Made by a program: the position numbers and the translations under genes. Positions 27,701 through 35,560 of a stretch of 64,000 nt of DNA are shown piece by piece. The notes beneath the pieces were generated by a model. The model ran no database searches and was not told the DNA's origin. It saw only the letters and a program-made list of their open reading frames with translations. The DNA is from Hymenobacter cavernae. GTDB lineage: Bacteria > Bacteroidota > Bacteroidia > Cytophagales > Hymenobacteraceae. The stretch's first letter is position 1. Each line of letters starts with the position of its first letter. Where the stretch lies: NCBI RefSeq assembly GCF_014641455.1, contig NZ_BMHT01000007.1:248001-312000 (forward strand). The letters run 5' to 3'.

Positions 27701-29436
27701 TACTTCAATCCTATTAATCGGACTAGGTGGAATTGAAATAGCAGCGGCACTAAGTCCAGCGTGCGCGTATCCGTGCTATTAATCGGACTAGGTGGAATTG
27801 AAATGGCTGTACAATTCCTCTTTCGTTGCACCGGGTACCTCTATTAATCGGACTAGGTGGAATTGAAATGATCAGGCTGAACACGCAGACGCACTTGGTA
27901 CCCGCTATTAATCGGACTAGGTGGAATTGAAATGATGCTCCAGCGGTTATTCTCGAAAACCACCGTATCCCTATTAATCGGACTAGGTGGAATTGAAATA
28001 CCGACACGCAGTCGGAGATTAAGATGCACATGGACCTATTAATCGGACTAGGTGGAATTGAAATAGGCTCAGTCTTACTACGAGAACACCCGCCAAGCCT
28101 ACTATTAATCGGACTAGGTGGAATTGAAATGGCTTGGCTTGCCTGATACCGATCCGACGGCGTTACCTATTAATCGGACTAGGTGGAATTGAAATCACGT
28201 TCACTATGCCGAGTGGCGCCAGCGCAGAAGTCTATTAATCGGACTAGGTGGAATTGAAATTAGGAACTTCGCCGCAAGTGGATTAGCGGGCATCAGGCTA
28301 TTAATCGGACTAGGTGGAATTGAAATGATGCCGTGAGCAGCGGCAAGCAGATGTACCTCTACCCTATTAATCGGACTAGGTGGAATTGAAATTGAACCGG
28401 CTGAAGGAGTTCCGGAAGGAGCTGCCGTTCTATTAATCGGACTAGGTGGAATTGAAATTAGCTAATGTCATTGTCTCGTCGAACATGGGACAGGCTATTA
28501 ATCGGACTAGGTGGAATTGAAATGAAGCGGGCGGGCGGTGCTACAAAACTGCCACGCAGCTATTAATCGGACTAGGTGGAATTGAAATAAGGTGTAAATG
28601 GAGGTATTCAGACGGGGGTAGTCGGCTATTAATCGGACTAGGTGGAATTGAAATTGAACAGTCAGAACAAGTAGGAGAACAGGCTTTTAGCTATTAATCG
28701 GACTAGGTGGAATTGAAATTTCTGTTCGGCTGTAGTAGCGGCGGCGTTTGGCCGGGCTATTAATCGGACTAGGTGGAATTGAAATTGACAGGTGCCGCGC
28801 ATGTACTCTGCCCTAGTTGCCGCTATTAATCGGACTAGGTGGAATTGAAATCGGATTCCGTTCGCTGGATTCACCACCAGCTGCGGCCTATTAATCGGAC
28901 TAGGTGGAATTGAAATCTGGAAACTCAGCACTAGAAGCTGTCACTGAAGCCGCTATTAATCGGACTAGGTGGAATTGAAATGATGAACAGGTAGCGGTAG
29001 GAGACAGCATTGTACAGCTATTAATCGGACTAGGTGGAATTGAAATAAGATAGTACCGTCAGGTAAGCCGGTAGTATCCTTCTATTAATCGGACTAGGTG
29101 GAATTGAAATTGGGGATTACGTCCGCCGCAGCTCTTGGTCCGATTGCTATTAATCGGACTAGGTGGAATTAAAATTCTTAGAAAATGCGCCGCAGGATAG
29201 AATGGAGCTACGCTATTAATCGGACTAGGTGGAATTGAAATTTTACCAGCACCAGGTTATACCACAGGCAGTTGAGGCTATTAATCGGACTAGGTGGAAT
29301 TGAAATGTTGCAAAATAAGTTTGGGAAAGTGATATTATGGGTCTATTAATCGGACTAGGTGGAATTGAAATCTGTTATAAGGTGTATCCCCGCGCTCGGT
29401 GCCAAAGCTATTAATCGGACTAGGTGGAATTGAAGT
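24724..29436 (+). CRISPR. Type I CRISPR array, 73 repeats and 72 spacers
   Basis: The repeat is 29 bp, begins CTATTAATCGGACTAGG and ends TGGAATTGAAAT. My hand list of starts gives 73 copies at a spacing of 63 to 66 bases, so spacers are 34 to 37 bases. The ATTGAAAT end is the typical 8-base handle of Cas6-processed I-B-like systems, so transcription runs rightward from the leader. Nearly all copies are identical. Variants seen are the repeats at 27451 (AACTGAAAT), 29147 (AATTAAAAT) and the last one at 29408 (AATTGAAGT). Two of three lie at the leader-distal end. No repeated spacer was noticed. Confidence 0.98.
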
Positions 29437-29470
29437 TGTAGCTCACAGTGTGGTTACCTACGTCGAGAGG

Positions 29471-29499
29471 CGCTTGGCTGCGACTGGTGGAATTAAAGA
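29471..29499 (+). CRISPR. Decayed terminal repeat
   Basis: Exactly one spacer length (34 bases) after the last recognisable repeat lies a 29-base stretch ending in CGACTGGTGGAATTAAAGA. It matches the 3' half of the repeat with one deleted A and a few changes. It is probably an eroded 74th repeat, showing that the array was once longer on this side. Confidence 0.6.
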
Positions 29500-29622
29500 C
29501 GGTGTTCTTGCCTAGAAGTGGATAAAACAACATAATATTGGCAAATAGCCGCTTACTAGCACTTTAGCCTTGCGCGGTGCTTTTTGACTTCTATATTTGC
29601 GATGCGCTCCTTTGCCGGAGCA

Positions 29623-29733
29623 CTTATCAAGAAAGGCGGAGGGACAGGCCCTGTGAAGCCTTAGCAACCAGTAGCAATACCAGGTGCTAAATCCTGTTCT
29701 GAGTCGGCTGCAGCCCGCTCAGAAGAAGATAAG
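29623..29733 (+). ncRNA. SAM-I riboswitch (S-box)
   Basis: The conserved S-box features are present in order: CTTATCAAGAAAGG, CGGAGGGACAGGCCC, GAAGCC, GCAACC, a GGTGCTAA block and the closing GATAAG. The outer stem P1 is CTTATC (29623-29628) with GATAAG (29728-29733). The RNA binds S-adenosylmethionine. It lies upstream of a cysteine-synthase-fold gene and is followed at once by a terminator, so high SAM should stop transcription. Confidence 0.92.
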
Positions 29734-29740
29734 TTATAAG

Positions 29741-29790
29741 ATGCTCATCACGCGGTGCTGCTCTTCTGACTTGTCGGGAGGGCATTTTTT
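29741..29790 (+). terminator. Terminator of the SAM riboswitch
   Basis: ATGCTC (29741-29746) can pair with GAGGGCAT (29778-29785), one pair being G-U, directly before a run of six T. It lies eight bases after the aptamer, so it is the likely expression platform. Confidence 0.65.
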
Positions 29791-29876
29791 ATGCGCTTTC
29801 GATAAGCTTTCTTGATCAAGTGCTTACGGAAAAAGAGAGGCGTTCGTCAACCGTTCAACCTCCTCGAACCTCCGTT

Positions 29877-31049
29877 ATGTCTGTCGCTACCTGCTCCCCG
29901 CGTTCCGTTTCTTCTTCCTTTCTGACTGGTACTCGTGCTGCTCGCCGAACAGTTGTGCTGCTGCCTAAGGTGCCTCAACTGACTGTATTAGAGGAGCATG
30001 CGGTTTTGCCTTGTTGTCTTTCGCCGGAGCTGGAAGAGAAGTTCAACCACCTGTGGCACTTGGTGGGCAACACGCCCATGCTGGAGCTGCACTACCGCTA
30101 CCTAGGTCAGCCCGGCCGCATCTACGTGAAGTGCGAGCACTACAACCTGACCGGCAGCCTCAAAGACCGTATGGCCCTCTTTATCTTGCAGGAGGCCTAC
30201 AAAAACGGCGAGATTAAGCCTGGTGATACCATTGTAGAAGCTACCAGCGGCAACACCGGCATTGCCTTTGCCGCCATCGGCAGGGCACTGGGGCACCCGG
30301 TGCGCATCATCATGCCTGACTGGCTCAGCGCCGAGCGTGTGAACATCATCAAGAGCCTGGGGGCTGAGATTACGCTGATTAGCAAGGCCCAGGGTGGCTT
30401 TCTGGGCAGCATTGCCTTGGCGGAGGAAATAGCGGCGTCCCGCTCCGATGTGTTTCTGCCCCGGCAATTTGAGAACAGCTGCAACGCTAAAGCCCACGCC
30501 AAAACTACCGGCGTAGAAATTTGTGCGCAGCTGAAAAAGCTAGGTCGCGTGCCCGATGCGTTTGTGGCGGGTGTGGGTACGGGGGGCACCGTGATGGGCG
30601 TGGGCAGCTATCTGCGCAGCCAAAACCCGGCCGTGCGCATTCACCCCCTGGAACCCGCCGAGTCGCCGACACTGACCACGGGCTACAAGGTGGGCTCACA
30701 CCGCATCCAGGGGATTTCCGATGAGTTTATTCCCGCCATTGTCAAGCTCGACGAACTCAATGAGGTAGTGCAGGCCAACGACGGCGACGCCATCTTGGTG
30801 GCCCAAAAGTTAGCTACTGAGCTAGGGTTGGCCGTCGGAATTTCGTCGGGTGCGAATGTGATTGGGGCTATTCGGCAAGCTGCCGCGCTTGGGCCCGATG
30901 CTACCGTGGTGACGCTGCTGTGCGACAGCAACAAGAAGTATCTGAGCACTGATCTGCTCAAGGAAGAGCCGGTGCGGGCGGGTTACCTGGCTCCTGAGCT
31001 GGAGTTTACGCACTATCAGCCGATTAGCCGCCTGAGCTTTCCGGTGTAA
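29877..31049 (+). CDS. PLP-dependent cysteine synthase / cystathionine beta-synthase-like enzyme
   Basis: A fold-type II PLP enzyme of the cysteine synthase and cystathionine beta-synthase family, 390 residues from the ATG at 29877. An in-frame GTG at 29820 would add 19 residues. The PLP lysine is in NLTGSLKDRMAL, the phosphate and substrate loop is EATSGNTGIA, and the glycine-rich phosphate cup is GVGTGGTVMGVG. The N-terminus before LVGNTPML is about 60 residues, longer than in plain cysteine synthases, Ser/Arg-rich at its start, and of unknown role. The SAM-I riboswitch upstream ties it to methionine or SAM supply, for example homocysteine-cysteine interconversion. No CBS domain follows, so SAM does not act through one. 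Confidence 0.88.
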   Translation: MSVATCSPRSVSSSFLTGTRAARRTVVLLPKVPQLTVLEEHAVLPCCLSPELEEKFNHLWHLVGNTPMLELHYRYLGQPGRIYVKCEHYNLTGSLKDRMALFILQEAYKNGEIKPGDTIVEATSGNTGIAFAAIGRALGHPVRIIMPDWLSAERVNIIKSLGAEITLISKAQGGFLGSIALAEEIAASRSDVFLPRQFENSCNAKAHAKTTGVEICAQLKKLGRVPDAFVAGVGTGGTVMGVGSYLRSQNPAVRIHPLEPAESPTLTTGYKVGSHRIQGISDEFIPAIVKLDELNEVVQANDGDAILVAQKLATELGLAVGISSGANVIGAIRQAAALGPDATVVTLLCDSNKKYLSTDLLKEEPVRAGYLAPELEFTHYQPISRLSFPV

Positions 31050-31165
31050 GGCCAGGTAGACAGGCTAGGTTTTAGACAAAAACTCAGCTGACCTGTGGCT
31101 GCTCGATGTGCCCGCACCAGCTTCGTTACCTTGCGGAAGATGCCCGAACGGATATTGTGAACAGG

Positions 31166-31555
31166 TTATTTCACCAGCAGTGTCCGCACCTTGCCGGTCT
31201 GTTTGTCTACTTCGAAAGCAGCGCGGTTGGGCATTCGGCCGGCCCAATCGGTGCGCGGCACCAGCACTTGCCATTGCGTGTCGACGTCTACGACGCTCGC
31301 CGAGTCAACCACGTAAAGATTTACGTTGGGTTGCGCTTTCAAGTAGCGGGCTATGGCGTCGCGGGCCGCTGCTTCGGTTGGAGCGGCTGTTGCGGTCGGG
31401 GCTGCCGTTTGGACTGTTTGGGTGGCAACTGCGTCAGCCGCCACGGGTTTGGCTTGCTGACAGCTGGCTAGTATTCCCATTATTGCTAAAGCTAGGTAGC
31501 GTTTTTGTAGCGGCAAAAAAGCGGAAGGAGGTAGGGAGGCAGGGCGGTTGTTCAC
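31166..31555 (-). CDS. Small lipoprotein, hypothetical
   Basis: A 129-residue protein with a signal peptide whose lipobox ILASC gives an acylated Cys32. A stretch rich in Ala, Thr and Val (residues 36-62) acts as a flexible linker. The C-terminal domain of about 65 residues (RDAIARYLKAQPNVNLYVVDSA, WQVLVPRTDWAGRMPNRAAFEV) would lie in the periplasm or at the outer membrane. Its end resembles a PepSY-like or DUF small fold, but no family is certain. It stands alone between the cysteine-synthase-like gene and a membrane protein. Confidence 0.65.
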   Translation of the reverse strand: MNNRPASLPPSAFLPLQKRYLALAIMGILASCQQAKPVAADAVATQTVQTAAPTATAAPTEAAARDAIARYLKAQPNVNLYVVDSASVVDVDTQWQVLVPRTDWAGRMPNRAAFEVDKQTGKVRTLLVK

Positions 31556-31683
31556 TAAATGGGTTTGGCTATCAATTGCTTACGAAAGTAATGCGCTTTT
31601 GCGCGGCCACAAGATACAGCTTACGGGCTAGTCTGCTCTGGTATCTACGGTTGAGGTTAAAGCGCCAAAACCTTCGTGGACAG

Positions 31684-32247
31684 CTAGCTTTGCCGCAGCA
31701 CCAGGCGCAGCGACAGCACCCCCAGCAACAGGATGGCCGCCGCGAAGCAGCCCACCACAACCGCCCACAAACTCCGCTGTATAGCCGATTCGGGAGCGGG
31801 ACGCAGCAGCAGCAGCGGGAGCACTACGGGGGCTAGGGTCTGGGGAATGGTAGCGCCCGCCAGCATTTCGCAAATGCCTACTGCACAAGCAAGTAACGTG
31901 GCTGCTCCTAATGCTATCTGTTGCCAGAAGGGCAAAGCCGGCATGAAGAATGGAGGCCACTGGGCAGGGTCAGTGGGGGCAGAGCGACGGAGCGCTTTGT
32001 GTCGGCTGCTGCGCTTGGTGAACTCATCCAGCCGGCGCTTTACGTCTTTCCGAAGGTGGATAAGCGTGAGCACGGCCACCACTACCACGAGGAAAGTGGA
32101 GACGGCAAAGACAATCAGCAGCGGGACCAGATACTCTTGCTGGCCTGGAGCAGCCGCCATTAGCAGAACCGAAGAAAACGCGGGCAGACGGTGATTCATC
32201 ACGTGGAAAATACGCTTTTCAGGCGTTAGTCGTATGAGGTCGGGCAA
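31684..32247 (-). CDS. Hypothetical membrane protein
   Basis: A 187-residue protein with four likely membrane spans: about 41-63, 107-127, 133-150 and 160-181. Between the first and second lies a basic cytoplasmic loop (LRKDVKRRLDEFTKRSSRHKALRRS). It may start at the internal Met17 (MNHRLPAFSSVLLMAAA), which would give a better signal-like start. No family recognised. Confidence 0.55.
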   Translation of the reverse strand: MPDLIRLTPEKRIFHVMNHRLPAFSSVLLMAAAPGQQEYLVPLLIVFAVSTFLVVVVAVLTLIHLRKDVKRRLDEFTKRSSRHKALRRSAPTDPAQWPPFFMPALPFWQQIALGAATLLACAVGICEMLAGATIPQTLAPVVLPLLLLRPAPESAIQRSLWAVVVGCFAAAILLLGVLSLRLVLRQS

Positions 32248-32389
32248 AGAGGCACTCGCGCCGGGAGCCGCAAGCTAACAGGAGAACGTTGGCGTGCTGC
32301 ATCCTATTCTACAGCTCGCTGACACTGCCCCCTTGCCAAAACACGCAAGCGGCCACACTGGCAGCAGGAGGCGGTTATTATCCGCATAA

Positions 32390-32422
32390 AAAAGCCCCTG
32401 ACCAAATTGGTGAGGGGCTTTT
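32390..32422 (-). terminator. Intrinsic terminator of the GH105 gene
   Basis: AAAAGCCCCT and AGGGGCTTTT pair around a 13-base centre that itself can pair (ACCAAATTGGT). It lies 50 bases past the GH105 stop codon on the minus strand and ends in a T-run. Confidence 0.8.
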
Positions 32423-32471
32423 CGGAAAACGGAGCGTTGAATGCAAGGTTAGCGCGCGTACCTAGGTAGGC

Positions 32472-33833
32472 TTACTTGGTCATCTGCACCGAGCTGTCGT
32501 TGATTTCAAACGGGTGATTTTTGAGCAGGCGAATCGTTTCGGCGCCGGCCAGAATAACCGGGCCGTAGCCGTGGGCCGCGTACACGTTTACGGGGCGGTA
32601 GTAGTAAAAGGCCGGGTCGAAGCCCATACCGGTGCCCACGCAGGTGCCTTCCACCTGACCGTTGGCGTTTACTTTGGTGCTCACCGCGTTCCAGGCCAGC
32701 AGCACCATCGGGCCGTACGCTTTGGCATCGAGCCAGCCTTTGTTGATGGCGTGGGCAATGGCGTAGGCGTAGATAGCCGTGGCGGAAGTCTCTAAGTACG
32801 AGTCGTTTCGATCGAGGAGCTGGTGCCAGAAGCCCGTGCCCGACTGGCGCATAGCCAGGCCATCGGCGTGGGCGCGCAGCTGTGCCAGGATGGCGGCCCG
32901 GCCCGGATGATCTTCGGGTAGCACGTCCAGGATTTCAACTTTCGTCAGCAACGCCCAGCCGTTGGCGCGCGCCCAGTGAAACTCGGGATGCACGGCCATA
33001 TCCTGCACCCAGCCGTGCATGTAGAGGCCTTTCTGCTTATCGAACATGCGCTGCGAAAACTGCGTGAACTGCTTCACCACCTCGTCGTAGTAGCGCCGCT
33101 CGCCGGTGAGCTTGCCCATCTGCGCTAGCGCCGGCAAACCCATGTACATGTCGTCGAGCCAGAGCGTGTTCGGCTGCGGCCGGTTGCGGGCCAGAGTACC
33201 ATCCGAGAGCCGGAACTCCTTGGTCATGATGTAGTTGACGAAACTGTCGATCAGCGGACGCAGGTTGGGGGCGGAGAGGCCGGCGCTTTGCGCCTTGATC
33301 ATGGAAGCCGTCAGGGCGCCGCCGTCGTCGAGGGCATGCGGGTTCATAAAGCCGCGCATGGGCGTGGGGCTCTGCGGGTTGGCCGTTTGGTAAGCGCGGT
33401 AATAGGGGGCTAGGTCCGAGAGAAACTTCAGGCGCGTGAACGTGTAGTCGGTGTATTTCTTGTCGCCGGTTACTTCGCCCGCCAGCAGCATGCCCGAGTA
33501 CGTCACGCCCCATTCGTAGCTAGTCAGGCGGAAGTCGCCGGGCTTGATGATGGCGTCGGGGTTGAACTTGCCGCGGGTGCTGACGGCCGCATTTGTCTTT
33601 TTATCAACGAGTTCCGCGGGCGTAGCTTTGTCGAGGTAGTTATATACCCGATCCAACACCTGCTTCACGTCTTCGGGCTTGGTTTTGCCGTAGGGCACCG
33701 GGTAGTCGGGTTGCAAGAGGTGCAGGGGTGTGGTGGTGTCGTTGGCTTTGGGCGGGTTGGTTTGGGCCGAAGCCGTGACGGAACCTAGCAGCAGCAGACC
33801 TAGGGTGAAGGAGGGTAAATGGGTGGTTTTCAT
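32472..33833 (-). CDS. GH105 unsaturated rhamnogalacturonyl hydrolase
   Basis: A secreted glycoside hydrolase family 105 enzyme that removes the unsaturated galacturonic acid left by rhamnogalacturonan lyases. The start at 33833 (MKTTHLPSFTLGLLLLGS) is chosen because it opens a signal peptide that ends SAQT; an upstream start would add 35 residues. Typical (alpha/alpha)6-barrel blocks can be seen: DFRLTSYEWGVTYSGMLLA, TLWLDDMYMGLPALAQMGK (with the catalytic-type Asp), HPEFHWARANGWALLTKVE, GFWHQLLDRNDSYLETSATA and the end CVGTGMGFDPAFYYYRP. It stands with an acetylesterase and a beta-helix protein on the same strand, making a pectin side-chain group. Confidence 0.92.
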   Translation of the reverse strand: MKTTHLPSFTLGLLLLGSVTASAQTNPPKANDTTTPLHLLQPDYPVPYGKTKPEDVKQVLDRVYNYLDKATPAELVDKKTNAAVSTRGKFNPDAIIKPGDFRLTSYEWGVTYSGMLLAGEVTGDKKYTDYTFTRLKFLSDLAPYYRAYQTANPQSPTPMRGFMNPHALDDGGALTASMIKAQSAGLSAPNLRPLIDSFVNYIMTKEFRLSDGTLARNRPQPNTLWLDDMYMGLPALAQMGKLTGERRYYDEVVKQFTQFSQRMFDKQKGLYMHGWVQDMAVHPEFHWARANGWALLTKVEILDVLPEDHPGRAAILAQLRAHADGLAMRQSGTGFWHQLLDRNDSYLETSATAIYAYAIAHAINKGWLDAKAYGPMVLLAWNAVSTKVNANGQVEGTCVGTGMGFDPAFYYYRPVNVYAAHGYGPVILAGAETIRLLKNHPFEINDSSVQMTK

Positions 33834-34007
33834 AGGCGAATGTAGGAACGCGCCACGGCGCGTTCGGTCGTTGAAAGATTCGGCGTTGGCAGGTGCTCTT
33901 GTAGGAACGCGCCACGGTGCGTTCTGATAGTGAACCATTTGGCGTTGGATAACAGGGGCATTTCGCGCGAACGATGCAGGCGACGAACGCGCCGTGGCGC
34001 GTTCCTA
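33834..34007. repeat. Three copies of a 20-bp GAACGCGCC palindrome
   Basis: Near-perfect palindromes of the form GAACGCGCCACGGCGCGTTC lie at 33846-33865, 33905-33924 and 33984-34003, each flanked by GTAGG or its complement. They fill the whole gap between the esterase and GH105 genes. The last copy's flank supplies the stop codon of the esterase gene. A degenerate copy lies at 52019-52036, inside the end of the MFS gene. Confidence 0.75.
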
Positions 34008-35342
34008 CTGACCATCTGGCTTCACCACGGTGCTTTTCGGGCTGTCGAACCAATGCCAGCTGACTAAGGCATCGGGGTGGTTGGGGTCGAAAGCGGGCGT
34101 GTCGTTGCGGAGGTATTTCACCAAACCTAGCTTGTTCGCCTTAATGCCTTCCACCACGCACTTCGCAATTTCATAAGCGCCGTAGGGGTTGAAGTGGGTG
34201 TTGTCGGCGAGGGGCTGCGTTTGGCCGGGGTAGGTGTTGGCGGGGTAATGCACCAGCGCCTTTTTCGAGTCTTCCACGCCCAGGGCTTCGTAGAGCTGGG
34301 TGGTCATCTGGTTGAGGTCGACGAGGGCAACGTTTTCCTCCTTGGCCACTTTGCGGGCGGCGTCGGGGTATTCACCGAGGCTGTTCACGTTTTTGCCGGT
34401 GCCCTCGTCGAAGTTGCGGCGGGCAGTGGACGTCAGAATAACCGGCGTGGCACCTTTCTTTTTGGCTTCGCTCACAAACAGCTTCAGCCGCTCGGTGTAG
34501 CTTTTGTAGGCGCCGTCGTTGGGGCCTTTCTCCTTCTGGTCGTTGTGGCCAAACTCGATGAAAAGGTAGTCGCCGGGCTTGATCACGCTCAGCACTTTCT
34601 CCAGGCGGTGCGAGCCCTGGAAGCTACCTAGGGTCAGGCCCGATTCGGCGTGGTTGGCAATAGCCACGCCCGGTTTGAAGAAGCGCGGAATCATCTGCCC
34701 CCAAGCGGCCCACGGCTCGTCGTCCTGGTTCACGACGGTGGAATTGCCAGCCAGAAAGACGGTTACGGCGTTCTGGGCGGGCGTTATTTCAATGGCATCG
34801 AGGCAGGTTTTGGAGCCGTTGAATTCCAGCGTGAGCTTGTCGTCCCAATCGAGCTTGGTCAGCTCCCTAGGTTTCAGACTTACTTCGCCGCCGGTCGAAA
34901 TCCTGCGGTCTTTGACGTTGAGCGTGAAGGTCTGGGTCGTGAATCTGCCCGGCGTCGTTTCGGTTTGCTCCAGCAGCAGGCGCCGCGATTCCGCCTTGAG
35001 CGACGTCGACGACGCGCCCTGCGCATCACCCAGGGTCACCGTCACGTTGTAGTTGCCTTCGGGCAGCTTTACCGAGAAGTAGAACGGCTTGTCGCTGGTC
35101 ACGAAATCGCCCTTCAGCGCATCCTTGCCGCCGCGGCTCACGGTGGTAGCCGTCGTGTTGAAGTCGAAGCCGTAGCCTGCGGTGGGCGAGTACACGTTGG
35201 TGGGCAGCACCTGCGTGTAGCCGGGCGCCACTTTGCCGCTGCCAAAGTCGAATTTGTAAGAAGTCTTGGTGGATTGAGCGTTGGCGCTGGCAGTCAGCGT
35301 CAGGCCCAGCAGGAAGGCCGGAAAGAACGTTGGGCGTGTCAT
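34005..35342 (-). CDS. Rhamnogalacturonan acetylesterase, SGNH/GDSL type
   Basis: A 445-residue secreted SGNH hydrolase of the rhamnogalacturonan acetylesterase type (RhgT/YxiM). The signal peptide ends at NAQS. An N-terminal beta-sandwich (residues about 25-185, opening YKFDFGSGKVAPGYTQV) is followed by the esterase domain. This has the serine in VFLAGNSTVVNQ, the glycine block in ANHAESGLTLGSF, the Asn in FIEFGHNDQKEKG, and the His in NTHFNPYGAYEIA with the preceding Asp. The last codons and stop come from a GAACGCGCC palindrome, so the tail may have changed recently. An upstream element at 35391-35435 is shared with the beta-helix gene. Confidence 0.92.
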   Translation of the reverse strand: MTRPTFFPAFLLGLTLTASANAQSTKTSYKFDFGSGKVAPGYTQVLPTNVYSPTAGYGFDFNTTATTVSRGGKDALKGDFVTSDKPFYFSVKLPEGNYNVTVTLGDAQGASSTSLKAESRRLLLEQTETTPGRFTTQTFTLNVKDRRISTGGEVSLKPRELTKLDWDDKLTLEFNGSKTCLDAIEITPAQNAVTVFLAGNSTVVNQDDEPWAAWGQMIPRFFKPGVAIANHAESGLTLGSFQGSHRLEKVLSVIKPGDYLFIEFGHNDQKEKGPNDGAYKSYTERLKLFVSEAKKKGATPVILTSTARRNFDEGTGKNVNSLGEYPDAARKVAKEENVALVDLNQMTTQLYEALGVEDSKKALVHYPANTYPGQTQPLADNTHFNPYGAYEIAKCVVEGIKANKLGLVKYLRNDTPAFDPNHPDALVSWHWFDSPKSTVVKPDGQ

Positions 35343-35390
35343 GGGAGGCGTTTGGGACTGGTAAGAAGGCTGTTACCTAGCTTACAGGCT

Positions 35391-35435
35391 CTAATAACAC
35401 CTCCGACCCAGGCTCGTCCGTCCTGTAGTCTGCTG
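35391..35435 (-). promoter_or_regulatory. Shared upstream element, copy A (acetylesterase gene)
   Basis: These 45 bases match 37317-37361 at 36 of 45 positions and lie 48 bases from the start codon, against 49 in the other copy. On the + strand the copy opens CTAATAACACC and ends TGTAGTCTGCTG. The matching distance suggests a common promoter or binding site for one regulator of the pectin genes. Confidence 0.6.
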
Positions 35436-35476
35436 TTCAAAGCAGGGCTAGGGTGAACAAATGGCGTTTATAAAAA

Positions 35477-35536
35477 TGAGAATCCGGCTGCCGTAGATGC
35501 AAGTTGAAGGGTGCATTTACGGCAGCCGGATTCTCA
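35477..35536 (-). terminator. Terminator of the beta-helix gene
   Basis: TGAGAATCCGGCTGCCGTA (35477-35495) and its exact complement (35518-35536) form a 19-bp stem, with more pairing inward. A TTTTTAT run follows on the minus strand, about 25 bases past the gene's stop. Confidence 0.85.
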
Positions 35537-35560
35537 ATCCGCTGAGCAGGCTAGCTTATT

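Noticed and set aside
26553..28931. Minus-strand open frames of 71-93 codons inside the array, with a recurrent HLVRLI peptide.
   Set aside because: They come from reading repeat copies in one frame; the peptide is the repeat translated and the rest is spacer sequence.
29478..29600. Second CRISPR leader or extra cas gene past the array.
   Set aside because: Only one eroded repeat is seen, and the rest leads directly to the SAM riboswitch.
31108..31836. + strand open frame of 242 codons.
   Set aside because: It is a shadow of the lipoprotein and membrane protein genes on the minus strand; composition is Arg/Leu-rich as expected of an out-of-frame reading.
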